DNA from: Providencia hangzhouensis
GTDB lineage: Bacteria; Pseudomonadota; Gammaproteobacteria; Enterobacterales; Enterobacteriaceae
Length of the DNA stretch: 64,000 nucleotides
Assembly (NCBI RefSeq): GCF_029193595.2
Contig: NZ_CP135052.1
Location: forward strand, 3,100,001 to 3,164,000
Direction: 5' to 3'
This document shows, in pieces, positions 1 to 9,415 of the stretch (position 1 is the stretch's first letter; each line of letters starts with the position of its first letter). A model generated the notes under the pieces. It worked only from the letters and a program-made list of their open reading frames with translations, made no database searches and was not told where the DNA came from. The position numbers and the translations under genes were made by a program.

Positions 1-302
1 TAGTTCAAGAGCGGGAAAGTGACCTAGCAGCTAATAGTTTAAATACTCAAGCCAATAAGGTCAGTTTAGTTTTTGAAGAAACAGAATATACCGGTGATAA
101 CCAAAATGTGATCCTGGAGCAATTAGAATCCAATGGTTTAACTATCCCTTATTCATGTCGAGCTGGCATCTGTGGTCGCTGTAAAATTAAGCTTATTTCT
201 GGGGAGGTCACCCCGTTAAAACAAAGCGCCATTAAAGAAAACGGTTATATACTCGCCTGTAGTTGTATCCCGAAAACATCCGTTAAATTAGCGTTTAATT
301 AA
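1..302 (+). CDS. ycbX: YcbX, C-terminal part (2Fe-2S ferredoxin-like domain)
   Basis: The reading frame is open from base 3 and ends at a TAA at 302, so about 99 C-terminal residues are present and the gene starts outside the window. The visible part is a plant-type [2Fe-2S] ferredoxin domain, with the cluster motif CRAGICGRC followed by a fourth cysteine in ILACSC. In the family this domain follows a MOSC molybdenum-cofactor-binding domain; YcbX proteins reduce N-hydroxylated base analogues such as 6-hydroxylaminopurine. The convergent neighbour zapC matches the E. coli order rlmL-ycbX/zapC-pyrD, which supports the assignment. The MOSC part cannot be seen here. Confidence 0.88.
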   Translation, partial: VQERESDLAANSLNTQANKVSLVFEETEYTGDNQNVILEQLESNGLTIPYSCRAGICGRCKIKLISGEVTPLKQSAIKENGYILACSCIPKTSVKLAFN

Positions 303-317
303 GCGTTGATTTTGCTT

Positions 318-357
318 TTTAACACCATCAAAGTTTCAATTCTACGATGGTGTTAAA
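318..357. terminator. Inverted repeat between convergent ycbX and zapC
   Basis: A 12-bp perfect inverted repeat (TTTAACACCATC at 318-329, complement at 346-357) with a 16-base loop lies between the ends of two convergent genes. There is no good T-run on either side, so termination is only plausible. Confidence 0.35.
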
Positions 358-426
358 CGCTCAAAACTAGATTAATTAGCAAAAAAACTTTTGTTTCACT
401 ATTCTTTTTTGATCTCTAGCGATCAT

Positions 427-972
427 TTAAATAGCATTACCGTATAATTGACGTTTCACTTTAGATGAATATTCAAGCATGCGATCGTTCATGATCTTAA
501 TTGGATCGCAAAATCGTAAAGTTCGATCGGGTAATTCTAAAATTGGTTCCGCTAATAAACATAAACTCGCAGAAGGGCCAGCCTCAGCAATAATAAATGT
601 GGAATAATGGTTCGTATTTTCTAAACACACTTGAATTATTTGCCCCTGCTTAGGCTCATTAATATAGTGAAATGAAGAAAAGTACCAACTCTTTGGCATC
701 TGTGGCTTTAAAAAACGAAAAGCAACTAAACTATTTAAGACTAATTCAGCTCTTTCTTCTTGAGTAATATTTAGCCTTTTAGCCTGCTCATCAAATAAAT
801 AATATTCACCTGCATCTTCGATACTAAAAGGCATCTCATTACGAGCAAAAACCGTTAGCATCTTAGCAGGAAAACATGAGCGAAATATCATGCCGTTGGC
901 GAGATCTAACATCACCCTATTATGGTCATGATCAAAATACCAACGCCAATGATCATCAGGTTTAATATTCAT
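427..972 (-). CDS. zapC: Cell division protein ZapC
   Basis: The 181-residue protein matches the length and character of E. coli ZapC (YcbW, about 180 residues), a small cytoplasmic FtsZ-ring-associated protein that bundles FtsZ protofilaments at midcell. It begins MNIKPDDHWRWYFD, with the tryptophan-rich start typical of the family, and has no membrane segment or signal peptide. It lies downstream of pyrD on the same strand, 271 bases away, as in E. coli. The two are probably transcribed separately, because a hairpin follows pyrD. No catalytic residues are expected. Confidence 0.9.
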   Translation of the reverse strand: MNIKPDDHWRWYFDHDHNRVMLDLANGMIFRSCFPAKMLTVFARNEMPFSIEDAGEYYLFDEQAKRLNITQEERAELVLNSLVAFRFLKPQMPKSWYFSSFHYINEPKQGQIIQVCLENTNHYSTFIIAEAGPSASLCLLAEPILELPDRTLRFCDPIKIMNDRMLEYSSKVKRQLYGNAI

Positions 973-1195
973 AAACGACCCTTTAGCGATTTACCGGTAA
1001 ATAAAGTAGAAATGATCTCTATAATGATCCTTTCTAAATTTACTCTAAGGCTATTTTTATATGCTAAAAATTGGATCTGCTAAATAAGAAGATGCGTTAG
1101 AAATAACTGGATAATATTGTTATCTAAATAGCAAATCTACTGAAAATTGAGTTCAACTTGATACAAAAATAGCCACTATTAGCAATATAGTTTAA

Positions 1196-1219
1196 AAGGG
1201 GGAATAAATAAACCCCCTT
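1196..1219 (-). terminator. Candidate terminator after pyrD
   Basis: A 7-bp stem AAGGGGG/CCCCCTT with a 10-base AT loop lies just past the pyrD stop codon. On the minus strand it is followed by TTTAAAC, so it is a modest intrinsic terminator. Confidence 0.55.
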
Positions 1220-1243
1220 GATACGTAAATTTACAATTTATTA

Positions 1244-2254
1244 CTAGATATGATTAACAATATCTTTAATTAATTTTGGCCCATGATAAATAAAACCAGA
1301 ATAAATTTGAATTAAAGAGGCACCCGCTTCCATTTTTTCACGCGCCGCGGTAAGGGAATCAATTCCACCTACTCCAATTATTGGCAGCTTTCCATTTAAC
1401 TCACGTGAAATAATCTTAATAACTTGTGTACTTTTTAATTGCACAGGACGGCCACTTAACCCACCAGCCTCATTACAATGATTTATCCCTTGAACCAAAG
1501 AACGATCTAGCGTGGTATTCGTTGCAATAACGCCATCAATATTATGCCTAACTAGGCTATCTGAAACTTGGATAATTTCCTCTTCAGATAAATCAGGCGC
1601 AACCTTTACAGCGACAGGTACATATTTTTGGTGCTGTAATTGTAATTCCAGTTGTTTTGCTTTTATACTACTTAATAAATCATCTAGTGCTTCGCCATAT
1701 TGTAATGTACGCAAGCCTGGCGTATTTGGTGAGGAAATATTAATAGCAATATAACCTGCATGAGCATAGACCTTATCCATGCAAATTAAATAGTCATCTT
1801 TACCTTGTTCAACAGGTGTATCTTTATTTTTACCAATATTGATACCAATGACTCCGCCGTAATTCGATTTTTTAACATTCTCAACAAGGTTATCGACACC
1901 TTTATTATTAAAACCCATCCGGTTAATTAAACCTTCTGCTTCTACAAGTCGAAATAACCGCGGTTTGTCATTACCAGACTGTGGACGAGGAGTTACCGTA
2001 CCAATTTCTATAAACCCAAAACCCATTGCACCAAATGCATCAATACATTCACCATCTTTATCTAAACCCGCGGCGAGCCCTAGTGGGTTTTTAAAGGAAA
2101 GCCCCATGCATTGAACGGGTTTAGTGGCAACAGATTGGCGAATAAGACATTGGAAAGGGGAATGGTTCAAACGTTGAAGCTGACGAAAAGTCAATTCATG
2201 AGCTTTTTCAGGATCGAGCTGGAACAGTGCCTTGCGGGCAAGATGATATAACAT
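1244..2254 (-). CDS. pyrD: Dihydroorotate dehydrogenase (quinone), class 2
   Basis: This flavoenzyme oxidises dihydroorotate to orotate in pyrimidine synthesis and passes electrons to the quinone pool at the inner face of the membrane. Starting at the ATG at 2254 ([12 protein letters not shown]) gives exactly 336 residues, the E. coli length, with a TAGG ribosome site eight bases upstream. An open extension of 24 codons to 2326 is rejected because it has no family counterpart. Visible features are the N-terminal membrane-associating helix, the FMN-barrel segment [11 protein letters not shown] near residue 60, the catalytic serine of NISSPNTPG (Ser175) and the phosphate-binding GVGGID near the C-terminus. 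Confidence 0.96.
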   Translation of the reverse strand: MLYHLARKALFQLDPEKAHELTFRQLQRLNHSPFQCLIRQSVATKPVQCMGLSFKNPLGLAAGLDKDGECIDAFGAMGFGFIEIGTVTPRPQSGNDKPRLFRLVEAEGLINRMGFNNKGVDNLVENVKKSNYGGVIGINIGKNKDTPVEQGKDDYLICMDKVYAHAGYIAINISSPNTPGLRTLQYGEALDDLLSSIKAKQLELQLQHQKYVPVAVKVAPDLSEEEIIQVSDSLVRHNIDGVIATNTTLDRSLVQGINHCNEAGGLSGRPVQLKSTQVIKIISRELNGKLPIIGVGGIDSLTAAREKMEAGASLIQIYSGFIYHGPKLIKDIVNHI

Positions 2255-2515
2255 ATCCAATAACCTATTTTTACTAGTGCGTTTCAATAAAATAGACATT
2301 ATGTCGCGCGCCAAAACCCTCGCCAAAGACTGATTGCCGAGTTTTCACTGTGCGAACTATTTTTCGTCGGATAAAACGCGCTATAGATTACCCTATCTCA
2401 CCGCGCTTTTACCATGAAAAAATCAATAAAAATTCATTTGCCTGGTTTTTTTGGGGGAAAACAACCACTTTATGACAGTTATCTCTCATTTAATATTCCA
2501 TTATTGTCATAAACA
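2255..2515. other. pyrD upstream region
   Basis: This non-coding stretch lies between the pepN terminator and the pyrD start. It must hold the pyrD promoter and leader. A short inverted repeat, TTATGACA/TGTCATAA (2470-2477 and 2505-2512), is visible. I could not recognise a convincing PurR operator. Confidence 0.5.
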
Positions 2516-2548
2516 AATAAGCCGCTAAATTAATTTTAGCGGCTTATT
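2516..2548 (-). terminator. pepN intrinsic terminator
   Basis: A 14-bp perfect stem (AATAAGCCGCTAAA and its complement) with a 5-base loop lies 30 bases past the pepN stop. On the minus strand it runs into TTTGTTTATG. Confidence 0.82.
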
Positions 2549-2578
2549 AAAACCAATAATTGGTTAGCTATATATAAA

Positions 2579-5197
2579 TCAGCTTTCTAACGCTTTGGTA
2601 ATTTTTTCAAATAGATCACCAGAAAGGTTATCGAGCGCTTTCAATTGCTCAAGCACTTTGCGCATCTGTGCTTGGCGCTGTTCATCATAACGTTTTAAAC
2701 GGATCAACGGCTCGATCAGCCTCGAAGCCACTTGCGGGTTACGTGTATTCAGATCGACTAAAATTTCATACAGGAATTGGTAACCACTGCTATCTTTCGC
2801 ATGGAAATTAACGGGATTCCCTGCTGTGAAAGCACCGACAAGTGAGCGAACACGGTTCGGGTTACTCATACTAAATGAGCGGTGATTCAATAATGCACGT
2901 ACATTGGCAAGCGCTTCTTTTGCAGGGTTCGCCCCTTGCAATGTAAACCACTTATCCATGACTAACCCGTCATGGTGCCAACGCTCATCAAAGTCTGCCA
3001 TTAACTGTTCTTTACAAGCTAACTGTGATTCATTTGCTGCGGTCAATGCGGCCAGCGAATCCGTCATGTTATCGGCAGATTGGTATTGTTCCTGCACTAA
3101 TTTGTTCGCCAGCTCACTATCATCACCCGCAGCTAAATATTGCAGGCAAATATTACGCAATGAACGTTTAGCAATATCTTGGTGATCAACACGATAGCCA
3201 TCAATATTAATGGAGCGATAAACGGTGAGAAGCTCATCATGCATTTCTACTGCTAAATGATGATGGATAAAATTCACCACTTCGTGGATCGCTACCGGGT
3301 CAATAACCGTAAATAATTCTGCAAGCTCATTTTCGGAAGGCAACGTTAAGATCAAGGCGACTAACGCAGGGTCAATCGAATCACTTAATAATACACCGCG
3401 AAAAGCATCAACTACTGGCTCAGGTAAAACTAAAGCCTCACCATTTTGATAGTGAGCCACGTTAATTTTTACATAATTATTAATGAGTTGCTGAGCAGCA
3501 TCCCAACGAGCAAATTCATTGCTTGCATGCTGCATCAAGAAAGCTAATTGCTCATCTGTGTAGTTGTAATCTAATTTTACAGGGGCTGAAAACTCACGCA
3601 ATAAGGAGGGAACTGGGCGACTTGTCACCTCATCAAAAACAAACGTTTGAGTTTCTTGCGTAATGTTTAGCACTGAATTTACCACACTACCATCACGTTT
3701 TAGCGTAATAATTCCACCTTGCTCATCATAGAGCTCAATATCCAATGGGATATGTAATGGCAGCTTTTCAGCTTGATCCGCTGTAGCTGGTGTCATTTGG
3801 CTAACATGTAGCGTATATTGCTGTTTTTCTGGTGAATATTCATCACGCACAGTTAAAACTGGCGTCCCTGATTGGCTATACCAACGACGAAATAGTGATA
3901 AATCAACATTTGACGCATCTTCCATCGCCTGCACAAAATCGTCACAGGTTGCCGCACTGCCATCATGGCGATGAACATAAAGTTGTATTCCCGCTTGGAA
4001 CATTTCCTCACCGAGCAGCGTATGGATCATGCGAATGACTTCAGACCCTTTTTCATACACTGTTAAAGTATAGAAATTGTTCATTTCGATGACTTTGTCA
4101 GGACGGATTGGATGCGCCATTGGGCTTGCATCTTCAGCAAACTGGGCTGAACGCATCACTTTAACATTGTTGATACGGTTAACAGAGCGAGAGCCTAAAT
4201 CAGAGCTAAATTCTTGATCGCGGAAAACAGTTAACCCTTCTTTTAAGCTCAATTGGAACCAGTCACGGCAAGTGATACGGTTACCAGTCCAGTTATGGAA
4301 GTATTCGTGACCAATCACAGATTCGATATTCAGATAGTCTTTATCCGTCGCTGTCTCACTTTTAGCTAAAACATATTTAGAGTTAAAGACATTCAAACCT
4401 TTATTTTCCATGGCTCCCATGTTGAAGAAATCAACGGCAACAATCATATAGATATCAAGGTCATACTCTAAACCAAAGCGTTCTTCATCCCATTTCATGG
4501 CATTTTTCAGGGACTGCATTGCCCATGGTGCACGGTCTAAATTACCTTTATCGACAAAAAGTTCTAATGCAACTTCACGGCCACTACGAGTGACAAATAT
4601 GTCTTTTAAAACGTCAAAATCGCCTGCAACTAAGGCAAATAAATAACTTGGTTTTGGGAATGGGTCTTCCCATTTCACCCAATGGCGGCCGTCTTCTAAC
4701 TCACCTTCTGCGATACGGTTACCATTTGATAATAAATAAGGATAACGTGATTTATCCGCTGTAATTGTGGTGGTATAGCGAGCCAGCACATCTGGTCGGT
4801 CTTGGTAATAGGTAATATGGCGGAAACCTTCCGCTTCACATTGTGTGCATAACGCCTCACCTGAAACATATAGCCCTTCTAACGCTGTATTTTTTTCAGG
4901 GCTAATTTCATTCACAATCCGCAGTGTAAAAGATTCAGGTAATGATTCAATAATCAATTTACCTTCAGATTCTTTATAGTTTTTCCACGCTTTGCCATCG
5001 ACTTCAATACTGACTAGTGATAAATCTTCGCCATTGAGTTCAAGTGTTGATGACTGAGAGTTAAGGCGTTTTACCTTGCTTATTGCGGTAACGACTGTCT
5101 TCACTGGGTCAAGATTAAAATCGAGGTCAATTTCTGTAATTGTGTAATCAGGTGCTTGATAATCCTGACGATATTTCGCTTGTCTTAGCTGGGTCAT
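2579..5197 (-). CDS. pepN: Aminopeptidase N (M1 zinc metallopeptidase)
   Basis: This 872-residue cytoplasmic aminopeptidase (E. coli 870) removes N-terminal residues from peptides in the late steps of protein turnover. The zinc site HEYFHN (HExxH, near residue 298) is followed about 19 residues later by the third ligand in LKEGLTVF. The substrate-anchoring exopeptidase motif GAMEN lies about 35 residues upstream of the zinc site. The long C-terminal helical domain of M1 enzymes makes up the rest. The start has a clear AAAAGG ribosome site. The gene is divergent from pncB, as in E. coli, and ends in a strong hairpin. Confidence 0.97.
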   Translation of the reverse strand: MTQLRQAKYRQDYQAPDYTITEIDLDFNLDPVKTVVTAISKVKRLNSQSSTLELNGEDLSLVSIEVDGKAWKNYKESEGKLIIESLPESFTLRIVNEISPEKNTALEGLYVSGEALCTQCEAEGFRHITYYQDRPDVLARYTTTITADKSRYPYLLSNGNRIAEGELEDGRHWVKWEDPFPKPSYLFALVAGDFDVLKDIFVTRSGREVALELFVDKGNLDRAPWAMQSLKNAMKWDEERFGLEYDLDIYMIVAVDFFNMGAMENKGLNVFNSKYVLAKSETATDKDYLNIESVIGHEYFHNWTGNRITCRDWFQLSLKEGLTVFRDQEFSSDLGSRSVNRINNVKVMRSAQFAEDASPMAHPIRPDKVIEMNNFYTLTVYEKGSEVIRMIHTLLGEEMFQAGIQLYVHRHDGSAATCDDFVQAMEDASNVDLSLFRRWYSQSGTPVLTVRDEYSPEKQQYTLHVSQMTPATADQAEKLPLHIPLDIELYDEQGGIITLKRDGSVVNSVLNITQETQTFVFDEVTSRPVPSLLREFSAPVKLDYNYTDEQLAFLMQHASNEFARWDAAQQLINNYVKINVAHYQNGEALVLPEPVVDAFRGVLLSDSIDPALVALILTLPSENELAELFTVIDPVAIHEVVNFIHHHLAVEMHDELLTVYRSINIDGYRVDHQDIAKRSLRNICLQYLAAGDDSELANKLVQEQYQSADNMTDSLAALTAANESQLACKEQLMADFDERWHHDGLVMDKWFTLQGANPAKEALANVRALLNHRSFSMSNPNRVRSLVGAFTAGNPVNFHAKDSSGYQFLYEILVDLNTRNPQVASRLIEPLIRLKRYDEQRQAQMRKVLEQLKALDNLSGDLFEKITKALES

Positions 5198-5691
5198 AAG
5201 TAACCTTTTAATTCGTTATATTCAATATCGTACTGCTTTATTACTTATACAATACTATAAGCCACAATAATGTGAATGGATTTGAGAAACATTTTCATCA
5301 AAAAATGTTATCTATTTTTATGGCAATGTTAGCTTTGTATGTCACACCCTGCTTAACTTTGTTAAAAATTCGTTTGTTTGTTGGTGCTATAGTACTATTA
5401 AATATTTTATAGCGTGTTAGTATCTTTTCGTGATTAATGCTTTTTGTCTATTTCTATGGAACATAATACGAATAAAACGTATTTATTTGATTTTATAGTA
5501 ATACAAAAAGGCAATGCGCGAATTTAGGTTGCCGTGCTCCTTGAAACCAAGTGGTAGAATAACACTTCTATCTTTTGCTAAAGTGGGTATACTTTTGCAA
5601 CTTTAACGATTTAGCTAACGACTATTGCTGCTTTTATCTCATTGTGACTTTTTGAAAAATCAAACAGTTTTCAAGGGAAACAAGAGTATAA
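5198..5691. other. Divergent pepN/pncB promoter region
   Basis: About 500 bases of AT-rich DNA with no convincing gene. It must contain the promoters of pepN and pncB. I did not find a NadR-type TGTTTA-N6-TAAACA operator, which controls pncB in E. coli. Confidence 0.5.
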
Positions 5692-5745
5692 ATGAATAGC
5701 ATTAGTGGTAAAGATAAGCTCCGCGAGGATGTTTGCGTGCCATGA
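5692..5745 (+). CDS. Possible 17-codon leader ORF overlapping the pncB start
   Basis: An ATG at 5692 opens a short frame encoding [17 protein letters not shown]. Its TGA overlaps the pncB initiation codon in the ATGA arrangement (5742-5745). A purine-rich AAGAG stretch lies about nine bases upstream of the short ORF. The geometry is that of translational coupling, and it would explain the rather long 12-base gap between GAGGA and the pncB ATG. The peptide resembles nothing I know and may be fortuitous. Confidence 0.3.
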   Translation: MNSISGKDKLREDVCVP

Positions 5746-6956
5746 ATTTAGACGCTACACCAATTATTACATCACTGCTTGATACCGATGCTTACAAGCT
5801 TCATATGCAGCAGGCCGTTTTCCACCGTTACCACCAGGTACCGGTTGTCGCTGAGTTCCGCTGTCGTAGCAGTGAGATCTTAGGTGCTTACGCCAATGAA
5901 ATCAGGCAACAAATTCAGTTGATGGCTAACTTATCACTTTCTGATAATGAACTGAATTTTCTCCGCCGCTTACCTTTCTTCCAAGAAGACTATCTTACGT
6001 GGTTAAAATCATTCCGCTTTAACCCTGAACAAGTCGTTGTCAGTACCACCGACGAAGGCCAATTGGCTATTCGCATTAGTGGGCCTTGGCGTGAAGTGAT
6101 CATGTGGGAGGTACCACTCCTTGCATTGGTCAGTGAAATCATCCAAAAAGATAGGCACCCAAACATTCATCCTGATGATGCTGTTCAGCAACTTAAAAAG
6201 CTGTTAAATGTTTTTTATCAACAAGCTGATGAGCACCAACTCGACTTGTCTAATTTTAAGCTAATGGACTTCGGGACACGCCGCCGTTTTTCCTACGATG
6301 TGCAATCCGCCATTGTTTCGATGCTTAAACAAGAATTTCCTTATCTTGTGGGGACTAGCAATTACAAACTTGCTCACGAGTTAAACTTAGCCCCTGTTGG
6401 CACACAAGCCCATGAGTGGTTCCAAGCCCACCAGCAAATCAGCCCTGAATTGGCAAATAGCCAACGCGAGGCATTGCAGAGCTGGCTAGATGAATACCCT
6501 AATCACTTAGGTGTCGCATTAACTGACTGTATCACCATGGATGCCTTTTTGCGTGATTTTGATGCTAACTTTGCGAACCGCTACCAAGGGTTGCGTCATG
6601 ATTCAGGGGACCCGATCGAATGGGGCGAAAAAGCCATTGCTCATTACCAAAAATTGGGTATCGACCCTATGAGCAAAACACTGGTGTTCTCTGACAGCTT
6701 AGACTTACAAAAAGCACTTGAATTATATCGTTATTTCCACCAACGGATTAACCTTGTTTTTGGTATCGGCACTCGTCTAACCTGCAATATTCCCAATGTT
6801 ACACCGCTAAATATTGTGATCAAATTGGTAGAGTGCAATGGTAAGCCTGTCGCTAAGCTCTCAGATAGCCCAGGAAAAACCATTTGTGAAGATGATGAGT
6901 TCGTCAATCAACTCAGAAAAGCGTTCGACCTCCCTAAAATGGAAAAAGCCAGCTAA
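5742..6956 (+). CDS. pncB: Nicotinate phosphoribosyltransferase
   Basis: This enzyme joins nicotinate and PRPP to give nicotinate mononucleotide, using ATP, in NAD salvage. The product from the ATG at 5742 is 404 residues (E. coli 400) and begins with the conserved block [19 protein letters not shown]. The phosphoribosyl-binding region includes [11 protein letters not shown] and TSNYKLAHE. The segment [17 protein letters not shown] and the C-terminal [16 protein letters not shown] are typical of the family. A TTG three codons upstream was rejected because its spacing to GAGGA is only three bases. The stop codon of a short upstream ORF overlaps this start. Confidence 0.96.
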   Translation: MNLDATPIITSLLDTDAYKLHMQQAVFHRYHQVPVVAEFRCRSSEILGAYANEIRQQIQLMANLSLSDNELNFLRRLPFFQEDYLTWLKSFRFNPEQVVVSTTDEGQLAIRISGPWREVIMWEVPLLALVSEIIQKDRHPNIHPDDAVQQLKKLLNVFYQQADEHQLDLSNFKLMDFGTRRRFSYDVQSAIVSMLKQEFPYLVGTSNYKLAHELNLAPVGTQAHEWFQAHQQISPELANSQREALQSWLDEYPNHLGVALTDCITMDAFLRDFDANFANRYQGLRHDSGDPIEWGEKAIAHYQKLGIDPMSKTLVFSDSLDLQKALELYRYFHQRINLVFGIGTRLTCNIPNVTPLNIVIKLVECNGKPVAKLSDSPGKTICEDDEFVNQLRKAFDLPKMEKAS

Positions 6957-6973
6957 TTAAGTCGCTTTTCCCT

Positions 6974-7012
6974 AGCTCTGAGTAAGAATTTGCACTTTTC
7001 TTGCCCAGAGCT
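6974..7012 (+). terminator. Candidate terminator after pncB
   Basis: An imperfect hairpin (AGCTCTG at 6974-6980 with CAGAGCT at 7006-7012, and inner AAGAA/TTCTT pairing) lies just past the pncB stop. A run of C then T follows. The stem is long but interrupted. Confidence 0.4.
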
Positions 7013-7279
7013 TCAAAACCCCCTTTTTCTTTTATTCACTTACTATTACTATAGCTTTTAAGCTCAATAACCACGCTTCGCTTCAACAGAAATGTTTTAT
7101 CGCGATTTTTTACTTGTTTCCTAATAAATGGCAAGTAACATAGAGCTTTGGCCCCTGAAAAATGGGATTTCGTTAATATCCCTACTTTAACTATTTTAAT
7201 CGCCATAAACCGATGACATTTTTTGAATAATATTCATAGATATAAGCGGTCGAATGGATTTAAAACAATTTGAATTACA

Positions 7280-7405
7280 TCCTAAATAATTCGAGTTGTA
7301 GGAAGGCGGCAAACAAAGTGAGCCCTAGGAGCATACATAAGTATGTGACTAGGGTCGGTTTGTGAAGCCAACGCATCTACGGCTCGAAGTATGACGGATT
7401 GAGAT
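7280..7405. repeat. ERIC (intergenic repeat unit) element
   Basis: About 125 bases matching the enterobacterial repetitive intergenic consensus as I remember it: outer arms AATTCGAGTTGTAGGAAGGCG and CTACGGCTCGAAGTATGACG, and the palindromic core GAGCCCTAGGAGCATACATAAGTATGTGACTAGGGT, split here only for description. ERIC units are non-autonomous, transcribed intergenic palindromes found in Enterobacterales. This one lies in the 490-base gap between pncB and asnS, about 40 bases before the asnS start, so it is likely part of the asnS leader. It is the only copy I saw in the window. Confidence 0.85.
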
Positions 7406-7446
7406 AGTCGAAGTAGATATCGTTAAATATGAAGAGAGTGAATTAT

Positions 7447-8847
7447 ATGATAGTAGCGCCTGTAGTCGACGTACTGCAAGGCCGAGTGGCGGTAGGCACA
7501 GAAGTCACCGTTCAAGGCTGGGTACGTACAAGGAGAGATTCAAATGCTGGTTTTTCTTTCCTCGCCGTTTATGACGGTTCTTGCTTTAATCCGTTACAGG
7601 CTATCATTAATAATAATTTACCGAATTATAATGACGAAGTCCTGCACCTAACAACGGGTTGTTCTGTTGAAGTTACGGGTACCGTAAAAGAATCCCCAGG
7701 CCAAGGTCAATCATTTGAGCTTGAAGCCACTGCTGTAAAAGTTGTTGGTTGGGTTGAAGACCCTGACACCTACCCAATGGCAGCGAAGCGTCATAGTGTT
7801 GAGTTTTTACGTGAAGCCGCACACTTGCGCCCACGTACTAACTTAATTGGTGCCGTTGCACGTGTGCGTCATACTTTAGCGCAAGCTATCCACCGTTTCT
7901 TTGATGAGCAAGGCTACTTCTGGGTTTCAACTCCAGTGATCACTGCCTCAGACACCGAAGGCGCGGGGGAAATGTTCCGTGTTTCTACATTGGATTACAA
8001 TAACCTGCCACGTGATGACAAAGGTGAAGTCGATTTCAGCGAAGATTTCTTTGGTCGCGAAGCTTTCTTAACCGTTTCAGGCCAACTGAACGGTGAAGCC
8101 TATGCAACAGCGATTAGCAAAGTTTACACTTTCGGCCCAACCTTCCGTGCTGAAAACTCAAATACTAGCCGTCACTTAGCTGAATTCTGGATGGTCGAAC
8201 CTGAAGTGGCATTTGCTTCTTTAGATGATGTCGCAGGCCTTGCAGAAAAAATGCTGAAATTCGCCTTCAAAGCCGCTCTTGAAGAACGCCGTGATGACTT
8301 AGAATTCTTTGCACAACGTGTTGATAAAGACGTTATCAACCGCTTAGAAAGCTTTGTTAACTCAGACTTTGCACAAGTTGATTACACGGATGCCATTAAA
8401 ATCCTAGAAACTTGTGGTCAAAAATTCGAAAACCCAGTTTATTGGGGTGTCGATATGTCGTCTGAGCACGAGCGTTACCTTGCTGAGCAACACTTTAAAG
8501 CCCCTGTGGTTGTGAAAAACTACCCGAAAGACATCAAAGCTTTCTATATGCGCCTCAATGAAGATGGCAAAACTGTTGCTGCGATGGATGTATTAGCACC
8601 GGGTATTGGTGAAATCATCGGTGGCTCACAGCGTGAAGAACGTCTTGATATGCTAGATGCCCGCCTTGAAGAAATGGGTATGAATAAAGAAGATTACTGG
8701 TGGTACCGTGATCTGCGCCGTTATGGTACCGTTCCTCACTCAGGTTTCGGCCTTGGTTTTGAGCGTTTAGTGGCTTACGTCACTGGTGTGGGTAACGTAC
8801 GTGAAGTGATTCCATTCCCACGTACCCCAAGAAATGCAGCGTTCTAA
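7447..8847 (+). CDS. asnS: Asparaginyl-tRNA synthetase
   Basis: This class II synthetase charges tRNA-Asn. From the ATG at 7447 ([14 protein letters not shown]) the protein has 466 residues, the same as E. coli. A GAAGAGAG ribosome site lies about eight bases upstream; an ATG six codons earlier would extend the protein and is rejected. The N-terminal OB-fold anticodon domain (about 1-110, [10 protein letters not shown]) precedes the catalytic core with motif 2 ([17 protein letters not shown]) and motif 3 ([12 protein letters not shown]) near the C-terminus. An ERIC unit precedes it and a clean hairpin follows. Confidence 0.97.
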   Translation: MIVAPVVDVLQGRVAVGTEVTVQGWVRTRRDSNAGFSFLAVYDGSCFNPLQAIINNNLPNYNDEVLHLTTGCSVEVTGTVKESPGQGQSFELEATAVKVVGWVEDPDTYPMAAKRHSVEFLREAAHLRPRTNLIGAVARVRHTLAQAIHRFFDEQGYFWVSTPVITASDTEGAGEMFRVSTLDYNNLPRDDKGEVDFSEDFFGREAFLTVSGQLNGEAYATAISKVYTFGPTFRAENSNTSRHLAEFWMVEPEVAFASLDDVAGLAEKMLKFAFKAALEERRDDLEFFAQRVDKDVINRLESFVNSDFAQVDYTDAIKILETCGQKFENPVYWGVDMSSEHERYLAEQHFKAPVVVKNYPKDIKAFYMRLNEDGKTVAAMDVLAPGIGEIIGGSQREERLDMLDARLEEMGMNKEDYWWYRDLRRYGTVPHSGFGLGFERLVAYVTGVGNVREVIPFPRTPRNAAF

Positions 8848-8878
8848 TAACTGCTTTTCTATGTTAACACCTTAATAT

Positions 8879-8906
8879 ACGGGCCAACTAATGTTGGCCC
8901 GTTACT
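8879..8906 (+). terminator. asnS terminator
   Basis: A 10-bp perfect stem ACGGGCCAAC/GTTGGCCCGT with a TAAT loop, followed by TACTTTTC, lies 31 bases past the asnS stop. Confidence 0.75.
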
Positions 8907-9208
8907 TTTCAGTCCTAATATGCTTTCACTATACAACTATCTCATCTTGTTACATCAAATTACAGCCACATGATAACCAGGTCACAATTTTTACGTTATC
9001 ACCTTATTATTCTCCGTAAACAGCCAGCAATCTGCTACCGCTAAGAATAATCTGCTTTTTAATCTCGCTATTCTCTTTTTACTGGTCATAAATAACCGTT
9101 TTACATTCGCTAAACTGCTCAAAAAAAACTCAATTTGTCTTTTGAAAAAGTTCCCTAATTTTTGTAATATTTTTTAAACTGGTACGATGAGTGATTATTT
9201 ATTGATCT
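8907..9208. other. Upstream porin control region
   Basis: About 300 bases of AT-rich DNA with no coding frame that I can support. T/A tracts suggest bent DNA upstream of the ompF-type promoter; in E. coli, distal OmpR and IHF sites lie at comparable distances. No specific site is called here. Confidence 0.4.
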
Positions 9209-9275
9209 ATTTTTTACATTTTGAAACATCTAGTTACCATTTGTTTCAGAATCTTTGATTTTGTAGCACTTTGAG
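9209..9275 (+). promoter_or_regulatory. Tandem OmpR boxes of the porin promoter (F1-F3 type)
   Basis: Three consecutive 20-base blocks resemble the E. coli ompF F1-F2-F3 sites: TTTACATTTTGAAACATC, TTACCATTTGTTTCAG and TTTGATTTTGTAGCACTTT. The third is nearly identical to E. coli F3 as remembered (TTTGTAGCACTTT). They lie 140-205 bases before the porin start, which suits OmpR~P activation. The promoter core should follow at about 9276-9300. Confidence 0.75.
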
Positions 9276-9415
9276 GGTAGATAATTTTATTTAGCAATGG
9301 AACACTGGTCGCCGACATAGACGACACTAATCTCTCACAAATAGTTCCAATTATTTTTTGCGAATTATTTTTGGCAGTGGCAGGTGTCCGAATAACACCA
9401 ATGAGGGTAATAATA

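Noticed and set aside
5198..5691. NadR operator controlling pncB
   Set aside because: No TGTTTA-N6-TAAACA pattern was found in the gap.
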